From DASTFY01 sp963829955 (GTDB lineage: Bacteria > Actinomycetota > Acidimicrobiia > Acidimicrobiales > Ilumatobacteraceae), in contig CAWHKS010000004.1 in NCBI GenBank assembly GCA_963829955.1, forward strand, positions 248,001-312,000: DNA of 64,000 bases, written 5' to 3'. Made by a program: the position numbers and the translations under genes. The notes under the pieces were generated by a model, which was not told where the DNA came from, did not search any database, and was given only the letters and a program-made list of their open reading frames with translations. This document shows, one piece after another, positions 34,002-41,410 of this stretch (positions within the stretch are counted from its first letter, which is position 1; every line of letters starts with the position of its first letter).

Positions 34002-35125
34002 CCGACTGCCCGCACCCGCTCGGCACGGGCGACCACCCGATCGCCGATGGCCAGCGGTCGCTCCGAGGGGCCTCCCGGCTCGGCCACCTCCATCACGTGC
34101 TCGACGATCCGTCGACCGTGGTGGCCGCGGGCCAGGTGGATCACGACGTCGATCGAGCGACGGACGTGCTCCTCCGCGGTGGCTGGTGGCCAACTCGGTG
34201 CACCCATCAGCACCATGGCTTCGATGCGCTTGAGGACCTCGGCGGGACCGTTGCCGTGACAGGTCGTCAACGATCCGTCGTGCCCGGTGTTGAGGGCCAG
34301 GACCATGTCGAGGGCCTCGGCTCCTCGCACCTCGCCCACGACCAACCGATCCGGCCTGAGTCGCAGAGCCGCGCGCACGAGATCCCGCACCGTCACCTCG
34401 CCCGCGCCCTCGACCGTCGGAGGCCGGGCTTCGAGCCGGACGACGTGAGGAGTGGCCAGCCGCAGCTCGGCCGCGTCCTCGATGGTGAGGATGCGCTCGC
34501 CGGGAGGAACCGACGCCAGCAGCGCGTTGAGGAGCGTCGTCTTGCCGGATGACGTGGCGCCGCTCACGACCAGGTTGGCCCGCTGTGCGACCAGCTCCTC
34601 GAGCAGCTCCGCCACGGGCGGGGCGGCGAAGCTGCTCAGCGGCAGGGTCCGCGCCGCGAACCGGCGGACCGCGAGACACGGACCGTCGATGGCGACCGGC
34701 GGGATGACGGCGTGGAAGCGGGAGCCGTCGGCCAGCCGAGCGTCGACGGTCGGCCGGAGCCGGTCGACCCTGAGGCCGAGCGGTCCGATGATGCGCTCGA
34801 TGAGCAGCTCGGCCGCGCCTTCCGCGAGCTCGGCGACCCGCTCGAGACGGCCGGCGCGCTCCACCCACACCTCCGTGCCGGCGTTGACGAGGATCTCCGT
34901 GACGGTCGGGTCGGCGAGGAGCGGCTCCAGCGGGCCGAGGCCCTGGGCCTGCGCCAGCGCGGCACCCAGGACCTGCTCTCGCTCGTCGCGCGGCAACAGC
35001 GGGGCCAGCGCGCGCAGGTGGCGTTCGGCCTCGGTCGCCAGGTCTCCCATGGCGTCGTCGACGGCGACCTCCACCAGGTGACGGTGCACCTGCAGGGCCA
35101 GCCCGGTGATGGACGAGCCGGTCAT
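33998..35125 (-). CDS. tadA: Tad/CpaF secretion ATPase
   Basis: Hexameric ATPase for the pilus, 375 aa. ATG 35125 overlaps the ssd-like gene by ATGA. N-terminal all-alpha domain, then PLLADPTVTEILVNAGTEVW, the DGSRFHAVIPP Asp-box, Walker A NLVVSGATSSGKTTLLNALL, a Walker B LTIEDAAELRLATPHVV, LVRAALRLRPDRLVVGEVRG (motif with His-box NTGHDGSLTTCHGN). All catalytic motifs are intact. Energises pilus assembly through the two F-domain proteins encoded next. Confidence 0.95.
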   Translation of the reverse strand: MTGSSITGLALQVHRHLVEVAVDDAMGDLATEAERHLRALAPLLPRDEREQVLGAALAQAQGLGPLEPLLADPTVTEILVNAGTEVWVERAGRLERVAELAEGAAELLIERIIGPLGLRVDRLRPTVDARLADGSRFHAVIPPVAIDGPCLAVRRFAARTLPLSSFAAPPVAELLEELVAQRANLVVSGATSSGKTTLLNALLASVPPGERILTIEDAAELRLATPHVVRLEARPPTVEGAGEVTVRDLVRAALRLRPDRLVVGEVRGAEALDMVLALNTGHDGSLTTCHGNGPAEVLKRIEAMVLMGAPSWPPATAEEHVRRSIDVVIHLARGHHGRRIVEHVMEVAEPGGPSERPLAIGDRVVARAERVRAVG

Positions 35126-35778
35126 GCCGCCGCTCTCAGCGTGCGGGACAGGCTGCGAGGGAGGCGCCCGGCCAACAGACCGGCGTCGACGGCGCGGGCG
35201 ATGGCCGGTTGCACGTCGATCTCGGCCGCCACCTTCACTCCGACGACGTCCTCGATGTCGCGCCGCCCCAGGGCCCGACCGGGTTCCGTGACGAGCACGA
35301 CGCCCGTCGGGCGGGTGGGGAGCGCCGTGGCCCGCCGCAGCGCGAGGTAGCAAGGTCGCAGCACGAGGAGCGAGCGATCGGCCCGCGCAAGCAGCGGGAG
35401 CAGGTCCGGTGCGGGGACGCCCAGATCGACGATCACCTCGCCGGGGTTGGCGGCCAAGGCGTCACCGAGCAGGTCGACGCGGGCGGGCGGTACCGCCCGC
35501 GGCATCGCCGACGCCGATCCGGCCGGCAACACGCGGAGCCCGGGCGTGGCCGCCGTGGCCAGATGGCCGAGGGCGTCAGCCTCGACGGCCGGGTTGGCGG
35601 CCAACCACTCGCGCACGCCGGGGCCGACGGACTCGGGTAGGCCGAGCACGGCGGGCACGTCCCCGGCCAGATCGACGAGCAGCGCGCCGGCGGGCGACGA
35701 GGCAGCCAGCAGAGCCAGGGAGGCGGCGACGACGGTTGTGCCGCTGCCGCCCTTCACGGACCAGCAACAGGTGAGCAC
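35122..35778 (-). CDS. MinD/CpaE-like ATPase of the Tad locus (ssd-like)
   Basis: GTG 35778 chosen, with GAGGGGG 4 nt before; longer upstream reading lacks homology. The P-loop is a deviant Walker A, SVKGGSGTTVVAASLALLA, with Lys-Gly-Gly-x-Gly-Thr-Thr, and a Walker A-prime-like GALLVDLAGDVPAVLGLP. Length of 218 aa is short relative to the mycobacterial Rv3660c/Ssd and lacks its N-terminal receiver-like part. Probably localises the pilus machine, or links it to division, as suggested for the family. Confidence 0.82.
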   Translation of the reverse strand: MLTCCWSVKGGSGTTVVAASLALLAASSPAGALLVDLAGDVPAVLGLPESVGPGVREWLAANPAVEADALGHLATAATPGLRVLPAGSASAMPRAVPPARVDLLGDALAANPGEVIVDLGVPAPDLLPLLARADRSLLVLRPCYLALRRATALPTRPTGVVLVTEPGRALGRRDIEDVVGVKVAAEIDVQPAIARAVDAGLLAGRLPRSLSRTLRAAA

Positions 35779-35915
35779 GGTTCCCCCTCGGGGACGAACG
35801 CCGAGCTGCCGAACATGATCGGCGTGGCTCGTCGACCAACGCTTGGGGGAAGGGAGCGGTGACGGTAGCGGGCGGGGTGAGCGGTGGCAAGGGCCTTGTC
35901 GGCGGGCCGCGCCGG

Positions 35916-35921
35916 TACAGT
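35916..35921 (+). promoter_or_regulatory. Possible -10 element for selC
   Basis: TACAGT lies 7 nt before the mature 5' end of the tRNA and TTGTCG occurs 14 nt further up, a poor spacing. A tRNA transcribed from close to its mature end would fit. Weak evidence. Confidence 0.3.
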
Positions 35922-35928
35922 CACCGGC

Positions 35929-36021
35929 GGAGGTGTCTGGGCACCTGGTGGGCTCCACCGCCTTCAAAGCGGCTGGAACGGGCGATCCCCGTTCGGCGGG
36001 TTCGATTCCCGTCCACCTCCG
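35929..36021 (+). tRNA. selC: tRNA-Sec (anticodon TCA)
   Basis: A 93-nt tRNA with the bacterial selenocysteine features: long acceptor arm GGAGGTG/CACCTCC (eighth pair T-C mismatched, as also remembered for mycobacterial selC), anticodon loop CTTCAAA giving anticodon TCA for UGA codons, a long variable arm GAACGGG/CCCGTTC, and a normal T-arm GCGGGTTCGATTCCCGT. Discriminator is G; CCA is not encoded (GCGA follows). No selA, selB, selD or evident selenoprotein gene is in the window, so the rest of the Sec system must be elsewhere if it functions. Confidence 0.95.
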
Positions 36022-36277
36022 CGATCGGGTGCCCCGGCGTTCTCGACCATTCAGAAAGGTGGCCTTGAGTTAGGTCAAGCGCTCTGGGGGGTTCGTGGGC
36101 GTCGGGGAGCCTCGACAGTCGGGACATCGTCGCGGCGTGCGGCCGAGCCATCGCAGCGGCCGAGGCCACGAGCGAGTCATGACGGGGCGGCGGGATGCAG
36201 GCCCGCGGGCCCTGAGGACCTAGGGTCTGGACGTTCGGACAAGCGGCGGTGCTCGAACCGACCGTGGAGGGTCCGTG

Positions 36278-36331
36278 ATGGCGAATCTGGTGGCGTCGCT
36301 CGGCGGCCGGGGCGGAGCGGCGGTCCGATGA
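36278..36331 (+). CDS. Possible 17-aa leader peptide
   Basis: ATG 36278 has a strong ribosome site (GGAGGG, 6 nt before) and encodes MANLVASLGGRGGAAVR, ending in a TGA that overlaps the ATG of the next gene (ATGA). It may be a leader that couples translation to the downstream Cys-rich protein. No regulatory codons are evident. Could also be chance. Confidence 0.4.
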   Translation: MANLVASLGGRGGAAVR

Positions 36332-36600
36332 CGGTTGAGGTTGCCCGGGAGGGTTGTGCGGCATGCGGCGCGCTGGCTACGCACACCGCGCCGTTCTCCT
36401 CGCACTGGCGACGGGTTCGGCCGAGCGAGGGCCCCTCGAGCGTTGCGCTTCGGCAGGTGCCTGATCCGCCGGTGTGCGAGCGCCACTGGGAGGATTTCCT
36501 CCACCGACAGGCGATTCCCATCGGGTGGTGTGTCGACTGTGAGGCATACGGCACGCTCGCGGCCGTCTCGCCCTGCGGACATCGGTTCGAGCCGTTCTAG
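36328..36600 (+). CDS. Small Cys-rich, zinc-ribbon-like protein (90 aa)
   Basis: From ATG 36328: MTVEVAREGCAACGALATH, VPDPPVCERHWEDFLHRQ, GWCVDCEAYGTLAAVSPCGH. There are two CxxC pairs (CAAC, CVDC), a further Cys-x2-His-like CERH and a CGH, enough for two zinc sites. No family recognised. It lies between selC and the convergent GH130 operon. Coding is supported by the coherent Cys spacing and the overlap with an upstream mini-ORF having a good ribosome site. Confidence 0.6.
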   Translation: MTVEVAREGCAACGALATHTAPFSSHWRRVRPSEGPSSVALRQVPDPPVCERHWEDFLHRQAIPIGWCVDCEAYGTLAAVSPCGHRFEPF

Positions 36601-36637
36601 ACCTGGAGCGTCTGCTCCCGGCTCCGACGGCGTCGGC

Positions 36638-38113
36638 TCAGGTCAACCGGTCGAGGAGCTGGCCCAGGGGGATGGTGGCGACGCCGACGTTGGCGTCCGA
36701 CATCCCGTATGGGAGCACGATGGTGTCGCGGTGCAGCATCGCTCCGCACGAGTAGACGACGTTCGGGACGTAGCCGTCGCGTTCGTCCTCGGCCGGTGTG
36801 AGCAGCGGCTCCCTCAGGTGGCCGATGACGCGGGTGGGGTCGTCGAGGTCGAGCAGCTCGGCCCCAATCGCGTACCGGCGCATCGGTCCGACGCCGTGCG
36901 TGAGCATGATCCAGCCTGCTGGCGACTCGATCGGCGATCCGCAGTTGCCGAGCTGAATGAGATCCCACGGTTCGGCCGGGCGCTGCAAGCCGACCGGGTC
37001 GTCCCAGACCGTTGGGTCGTCGGAGGTCACGATGGCGTTGGTCTCGCGGTCCCACCGAGACAGAGCCACGTAGCGGCCACCTATGCGGCGGGGGAAGAGG
37101 GCCATGCCCTTGTTCCGCGCCCCTCGTCCGGTGAGCTGGGTGCTGGTGAACGTGCGGAAGTCGACGGTCGTCAGCAGCTGCGATCCGACGTGGGTCCCGT
37201 CGTAGGCGGTGTAGGTCGCAAAGTAGGTGCCGATGCCGTCGTCATCGACGAACCGGACGAAGCGGGCGTCCTCCATCCCGTGGCTCTCGATCGGCGCCGT
37301 CGGCGAGAGGACCCGCTCGGACACGGACGAACCAATCGGGAACGAGACTTCGTAGTTGGAGGACGCGACCCAGCGGATGCGGTCGATCGTCTCGGTCGCG
37401 CCGCGCCGGGTGACCAGCTGGTCGTGTAGGGCCCCCATCGCCTGCTCGAGTTCGTCGCCGGTGAACGGGTCTGGCAGCGAGTCGAGCACGAACGCCGCGC
37501 TCGTGCCGTCGTCGCCGAGCGACCTCAGCACCCTGTGGAACACGTCCCGCTGGTAGTGACAGGGACCAGCGCGTCCGGTGCACAGGTGCGCCCCGGGCAC
37601 GTCGAACTGGAGCGCGGATCCACAGGAGATGATCCCGGTGCGGAACTCGATCGAAGAGCGGTGGCCTTCACCCACGGCCCGCAGGCTCATCACGAAGCGG
37701 GCGTCGTCCGGACCCAGCTCGCTCTGGTCCGGGTGGGGCACGATCGACGGGTTGCAGATCGCCGCGCTCTCGACCGCGTACTCCTGGGTGAAGTAGGCGC
37801 CTACCAGCCGCCGACGAGCGGTCGACAGCTCCGCAGGGTGCTCGATCCGGTGCGAGACCAGCTCGAAGTGCTCATCCAGGGTGGCGTCGAGATTGGTGTG
37901 CCGACCCGAGAAGGAGGCCACGACCTCGGCCAGCGCCGCCGCCGCCTCGTCGTCATCGAGTTCCAGGACCCGCTCGATGACCGAGCCGGCTCGGGACTCG
38001 CCCTCGATCGCTCCTTCCTGACCCGGGATGAACAGCTTGGCCAGCACCCGACTTGGGTCGGGCCGCAGCCGGTGGCCGCTGCGGTGAACATCGACGGCTC
38101 CCGTCGGCTTCAC
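36638..38113 (-). CDS. GH130-family beta-mannoside phosphorylase/hydrolase
   Basis: Five-bladed glycosidase of 491 aa. Family GH130 subgroup 2 signatures run in order: SNYEVSFPIGSSVSERVLSP, ESHGMEDARFVRFVDDDG, ATYTAYDGTHVGSQLLTTVD, NKGMALFPRRIGGRYVALSR, WDLIQLGNCGSPIESPAG, THGVGPMRRYAIGAELLDLD and GYVPNVVYSCGAMLHRD. GH130 enzymes phosphorolyse or hydrolyse beta-mannosides; which one applies is undecided. GTG 38113 overlaps the upstream gene stop (GTGA), placing it last in a GT4 - six-hairpin-like - GH130 operon. Confidence 0.92.
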   Translation of the reverse strand: MKPTGAVDVHRSGHRLRPDPSRVLAKLFIPGQEGAIEGESRAGSVIERVLELDDDEAAAALAEVVASFSGRHTNLDATLDEHFELVSHRIEHPAELSTARRRLVGAYFTQEYAVESAAICNPSIVPHPDQSELGPDDARFVMSLRAVGEGHRSSIEFRTGIISCGSALQFDVPGAHLCTGRAGPCHYQRDVFHRVLRSLGDDGTSAAFVLDSLPDPFTGDELEQAMGALHDQLVTRRGATETIDRIRWVASSNYEVSFPIGSSVSERVLSPTAPIESHGMEDARFVRFVDDDGIGTYFATYTAYDGTHVGSQLLTTVDFRTFTSTQLTGRGARNKGMALFPRRIGGRYVALSRWDRETNAIVTSDDPTVWDDPVGLQRPAEPWDLIQLGNCGSPIESPAGWIMLTHGVGPMRRYAIGAELLDLDDPTRVIGHLREPLLTPAEDERDGYVPNVVYSCGAMLHRDTIVLPYGMSDANVGVATIPLGQLLDRLT

Positions 38114-39123
38114 GACTGCACGAGCGCGCGAGCGTGCTGAAGTGTGGCGATCATGGCCAACGTCGATTCGGCGCCCTGGTTCTCGTTCCGACCGTCCGCG
38201 TGGAGACCGTCGCAACCGCCTCCGGTGGAGGGCTCGTAGAGCGGAATCCCGGCGTCGTTGTCACCGAGGAACCAGCCGACTGCACGATCCACGGTTTGGG
38301 CCCACCGCACATCGCCGCTCAGTCGCTGCGCGCGGATACACGCGTCGGCCAAGGCTGCGACCTCGATCGGCTGCTGATCGAAGGCGGGACGGGGCTCCCC
38401 GAGCGACCAGCCCCCGACTGGGGTCACTGACAGGTGGCCGTCCCTTGTCTCGACGTCGAGCAGCCAGCCGAGGAGCTGCAGGCCGTCGTCGAGGGCGCGC
38501 TGGTCGCCGAGGTGCTCGCCGGCCGCGAGGAGGACTTCGGGCACGGCAGCGTTGGCGTACGTCAGGCGTGCTTCGGGCCATGGCCACGTGCGGCTGCCGG
38601 TCGGGCGTCCGATGGACCTGACGGCGGCGGCGAGTAGCGCCCTGGCGGCTGGGTCGTCGGGTGCGACGGTGAGGACCTCCGCGGCGCCGAGCGCCGCGAA
38701 GGTCATGGCCCGCCGGTGCCGGCAGCGCCAACGGGCGCTGAGCGCGAACGCCCCTGCGCTGCGCCGCCGGACGGTGTCGTCGCCGGCGCGGGCCGCCGCG
38801 GTCCCGAGGCCCCACAGCGCGCGTCCCCAGCAGTCGTCGACACCGGCCTCGTCCGCCCAGCGTCGGTCGAGGGCGAGGCGGTTGTGACATCGCCCGTTGG
38901 GGGCCTGAGCGCGGATGACGAAGGCGAGGTAGCGGTCCATGAGGTCGCCGAGCAAGGGCGTCGGGTCGGGTTGGCGGGCCACGACCACGAGTCCACGGGC
39001 GACGTCGTCGAGGCAGTACCCGAGGTGCCGCCTGGGCGTCGCTCCCTCGGCGTGCTCGAAGATGCCGACATCGTCGCTGAGCCGCTCCACGTGCTCGAAC
39101 GTGACCTGTAGCGGCGAGCTCAC
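38110..39123 (-). CDS. Alpha/alpha-barrel (six-hairpin glycosidase-like) protein
   Basis: A 337-aa helical-repeat protein with pairs of helices typical of six-hairpin glycosidase or epimerase folds: HLGYCLDDVARGLVVVARQ, VDDCWGRALWGLGTAAARAG, RTWPWPEARLTYANAAVPEV, AFDQQPIEVAALADACIRAQ and RNENQGAESTLAMIATL. The YCLDDVARGL and ENQGAEST motifs recur in genes I associate with GH130 operons. No catalytic residues can be assigned with certainty. Overlaps both neighbours by GTGA, so it is made together with the glycosyltransferase and GH130. Confidence 0.75.
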   Translation of the reverse strand: MSSPLQVTFEHVERLSDDVGIFEHAEGATPRRHLGYCLDDVARGLVVVARQPDPTPLLGDLMDRYLAFVIRAQAPNGRCHNRLALDRRWADEAGVDDCWGRALWGLGTAAARAGDDTVRRRSAGAFALSARWRCRHRRAMTFAALGAAEVLTVAPDDPAARALLAAAVRSIGRPTGSRTWPWPEARLTYANAAVPEVLLAAGEHLGDQRALDDGLQLLGWLLDVETRDGHLSVTPVGGWSLGEPRPAFDQQPIEVAALADACIRAQRLSGDVRWAQTVDRAVGWFLGDNDAGIPLYEPSTGGGCDGLHADGRNENQGAESTLAMIATLQHARALVQS

Positions 39124-40253
39124 CTCAAGGCTGCCGCAGCGTCAGCCGTCACGAGGTCGTCAGCGAGCACGCAGTAGCGAGCAGCGACCGCCGACCACAG
39201 GAGGTCGGGGGCGAGCTCCGCAGCCCGCGTGACCATGGTTGCGGACTGCGCCGGTTCACTCAGCACGAGGCGTATGGCAGCGCCCATGGCGCTCGGATCG
39301 TCGTGGTCGACGACGATGCCGGCCCCCGAGGCCAGCAGCTCGACCGCATGTGCGAACGCCGTGGCGATGACAGGCCGATGCGCCGCCACCGCCTCGATGA
39401 GCACGCCGGAGGTGACCTGCTCGCGGGAGTCGTACGGCAGGATCACCACGTCGGCGGACGCGGCGAGCGAGCTCAGCGAGTGGACGTCGAGGTAGCGGGA
39501 GCGGAAGGTCACCATGTCGGCGACGCCGAGGGCGCAGGCGCGGGCGACGAGCCCATCCCGGTACGCCTCACCGTCGCGTTCCAGCACCTTCGGGTGCGTC
39601 TCGCCCTCGACCAGGTAGTGGGGCCGGGGGACGAGATCCCGAAGTGATGGCAGCGCTTCGATGACCCGCTCTATGCCCTTGCCAGGTCCGAGGAGACCCC
39701 ACGTCAGCATCAGCGGACCTCGCCCAGCCGGCCGGTGAGGGCGGCCGTGGCACCCGCCAGCGGCGCCGTGCGGGATCACCGCGACCTTGGCCTCGTCGAC
39801 GTCGTAGTGATCGATGAGCCGCTGGTAGGCCGTCGCGGTCATCGTGACCAGCGCGCTCGCCCGTCGCCCGATCGCGTCGAGTACCTCGCGTTGATGCCGC
39901 GTCGGCTCGACCAACACGGTGTGGAGGACCACGATGCTGGGCACCCGAAGCAGGTCGAGGACCTCGACGATGCTGTCGCCGTCGGCTCCGTCGTAGATGC
40001 CGTACTCGTGCTGCACCACCACCACGTCGAAGGTGTTCAGGACCGCGACCGCGCGTTCCAGCGCGTCGGGTTGGCCGTGGACCATGTGCTGAACGATCGT
40101 CGACCCGGTGAAGGCAGCGGGCCGCTCGAGCACTCGGACGACGCCGGTCCCATGGCCGGCGGCAGCGATCTCCGCTTCAAGGGCGGCGGTGAAAGTCGCC
40201 AGCCCGCACTGGGTCGGGGGAAAGCTGCTCAGGAATCCAAACGACGTCGACAT
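39120..40253 (-). CDS. GT4-family glycosyltransferase
   Basis: A GT-B-fold enzyme of 377 aa. N-terminal FGFLSSFPPTQCGLATFTAA contains the nucleotide-sugar donor-side glycine region, followed by VVVQHEYGIYDGADGDSIVE. The C-terminal donor domain has LMLTWGLLGPGKGIERVIEAL, ILPYDSREQVTSGVLIEAVA with the Glu of the EX7E motif, and HRPVIATAF. ATG 40253 with GGAGG 9 nt upstream is the first gene of the GTGA-linked operon. Likely transfers mannose or another hexose to a growing glycan; donor not assigned. Confidence 0.85.
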   Translation of the reverse strand: MSTSFGFLSSFPPTQCGLATFTAALEAEIAAAGHGTGVVRVLERPAAFTGSTIVQHMVHGQPDALERAVAVLNTFDVVVVQHEYGIYDGADGDSIVEVLDLLRVPSIVVLHTVLVEPTRHQREVLDAIGRRASALVTMTATAYQRLIDHYDVDEAKVAVIPHGAAGGCHGRPHRPAGRGPLMLTWGLLGPGKGIERVIEALPSLRDLVPRPHYLVEGETHPKVLERDGEAYRDGLVARACALGVADMVTFRSRYLDVHSLSSLAASADVVILPYDSREQVTSGVLIEAVAAHRPVIATAFAHAVELLASGAGIVVDHDDPSAMGAAIRLVLSEPAQSATMVTRAAELAPDLLWSAVAARYCVLADDLVTADAAAALR

Positions 40254-40471
40254 GCCAACAACCTCCAGGCTCGGGCGTAGCAGTCAACGACGGCTACTTC
40301 TGCCGCGACGGCCCAAGAACCGTCGTGCGTCGATGGCGACGCGGCCACGTCGACGTCACGCCGATCAGAAGGTCGGTGCGTCCAACATCCGGCCTCTCCT
40401 CCGTCGTGCCCGCCCCGCAAAAGGTGAGGTCGAGCGCAACGAAGTCTGCGGAGAGACGGATCTGACGTCGT

Positions 40472-40515
40472 CAGGCTACCAGCCGGCCAGCTGCGCCCAC
40501 CGGGCTGGCAGCCTG
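40472..40515 (-). terminator. Hairpin after the small-gene operon
   Basis: CAGGCTACCAGCCGG pairs with CCGGGCTGGCAGCCTG over a 13-nt loop, with one A-G mismatch and one bulged C. It starts 33 nt after the stop of the 61-aa gene in its reading direction. No T-run, as common in this kind of genome. It would separate the small-gene operon from the GT4 operon that starts at 40253. Confidence 0.6.
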
Positions 40516-40548
40516 CCAACGCGTCCTCGATCAGTCGCCGGCGACTGC

Positions 40549-40734
40549 TCAGTCGTCGAGCGGCCGCTTCAGCAGGACCGCGAAGTGGCCGTCCGGGAGG
40601 GCGGTCATCCCGAGCGCCTCCCAACCGTCCGCACCCTCGCGGTTGAGCCTGGTGACCGAGGCCGATCCGCCTTGCACCGCCTTTGCTGGCTCGAAGTCGG
40701 GAAGGGAGACGATCAGGTACTCCCACCTGGTCAC
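40549..40734 (-). CDS. Small DUF4177-like protein, 61 aa
   Basis: GTG 40734 overlaps the upstream gene stop (GTGA). The product starts TRWEYLIVSLPDFEPAKAV and has LNREGADGWEALGMTALPDG with VLLKRPLDD at the end, the beta-beta-alpha-beta layout of DUF4177 (EYKVV..LN..G.EGWE..). Function unknown. Last gene of a three-gene group of small proteins. Confidence 0.78.
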   Translation of the reverse strand: MTRWEYLIVSLPDFEPAKAVQGGSASVTRLNREGADGWEALGMTALPDGHFAVLLKRPLDD

Positions 40735-41027
40735 GGTGCGCTCGCGGCAGCTGCCTCGGGCCCGCGCCCCGCTCGCGCGGCAATGGCAGCGCAGCGCCAG
40801 CACTCCTCGGTCGTATCACGCGGATCGAGGTGGACCGACAGGCGGCTCGGCCGAACGACGCGGACTTGGCCGGACTGGCCGGTCACCCGCACACCGACGT
40901 CGTTGGAGCGGTGTGCCGTCTGCACCATCGTGACGGTCCCTCGTTGGAGGCGCAGTGAGATGTCGGCGTCGTCGTGCACGAGCACCTCGTCGCCGACCTG
41001 CAAGGCATTCCACTGGAGCCTCAACAC
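40731..41027 (-). CDS. Hypothetical protein, 98 aa, in small-gene operon
   Basis: GTG 41027 overlaps the zinc-ribbon gene stop (GTGTTGA). The sequence LRLQWNALQVGDEVLVHDD and RGTVTMVQTAHRSNDVGVRV, VRPSRLSVHLDP look like a small beta-barrel, of the kind bearing a conserved GDxVLVHD loop (KOW- or Tudor-like by impression). A single WRC near the C-terminus is the only cysteine. No family recognised. It is framed on both sides by overlapping genes, which supports coding. Confidence 0.62.
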   Translation of the reverse strand: MLRLQWNALQVGDEVLVHDDADISLRLQRGTVTMVQTAHRSNDVGVRVTGQSGQVRVVRPSRLSVHLDPRDTTEECWRCAAIAARAGRGPEAAAASAP

Positions 41028-41194
41028 GGCTGACGCTCCGGCCCGAAGAGGGCGACGTGACAGGGCGGGCACACCCACCAGTCGGGATAGGCGGTCGTTG
41101 GCAACGTCGGGTCGCCTGGGAAGCTCCGGCGGCACCGTCTGCAAAGGCGCGATTCGAGCAGCTCGACGGTGGGTGAAGTCACTTGTTCGGCCAT
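41021..41194 (-). CDS. Small zinc-ribbon protein, 57 aa
   Basis: ATG 41194 with AAGGAG 4 nt upstream gives MAEQVTSPTVELLESRLCRR and then a ribbon: LCRRCRRSF paired with WWVCPPCHVALFG, two CxxC knuckles 25 residues apart. Acidic and compact. First gene of the three-gene group; transcription goes left, away from the divergent GT4 at 41411. Nucleic-acid binding or a metal-store role is plausible but unproven. Confidence 0.7.
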   Translation of the reverse strand: MAEQVTSPTVELLESRLCRRCRRSFPGDPTLPTTAYPDWWVCPPCHVALFGPERQPC

Positions 41195-41410
41195 GACGCT
41201 CCTTGCGAATCCAGGAGAGGCGTCAGGCCTTTGTCGGGCGACAACCGATTCGGTCGTCCTGCGCAGACGGGCCGTCCCTACGAGGTGGTGAGGCCACCCT
41301 ACCCGGGCAGCGATGAGATCGTGCCCCGGTCCCCGGGTGAGCCGCGCGGGCTACGGTCGAGCGAGAGGCGGGCGCCTGGCGCACTCCGCCGACGATCGAG
41401 AGGCGTCACA

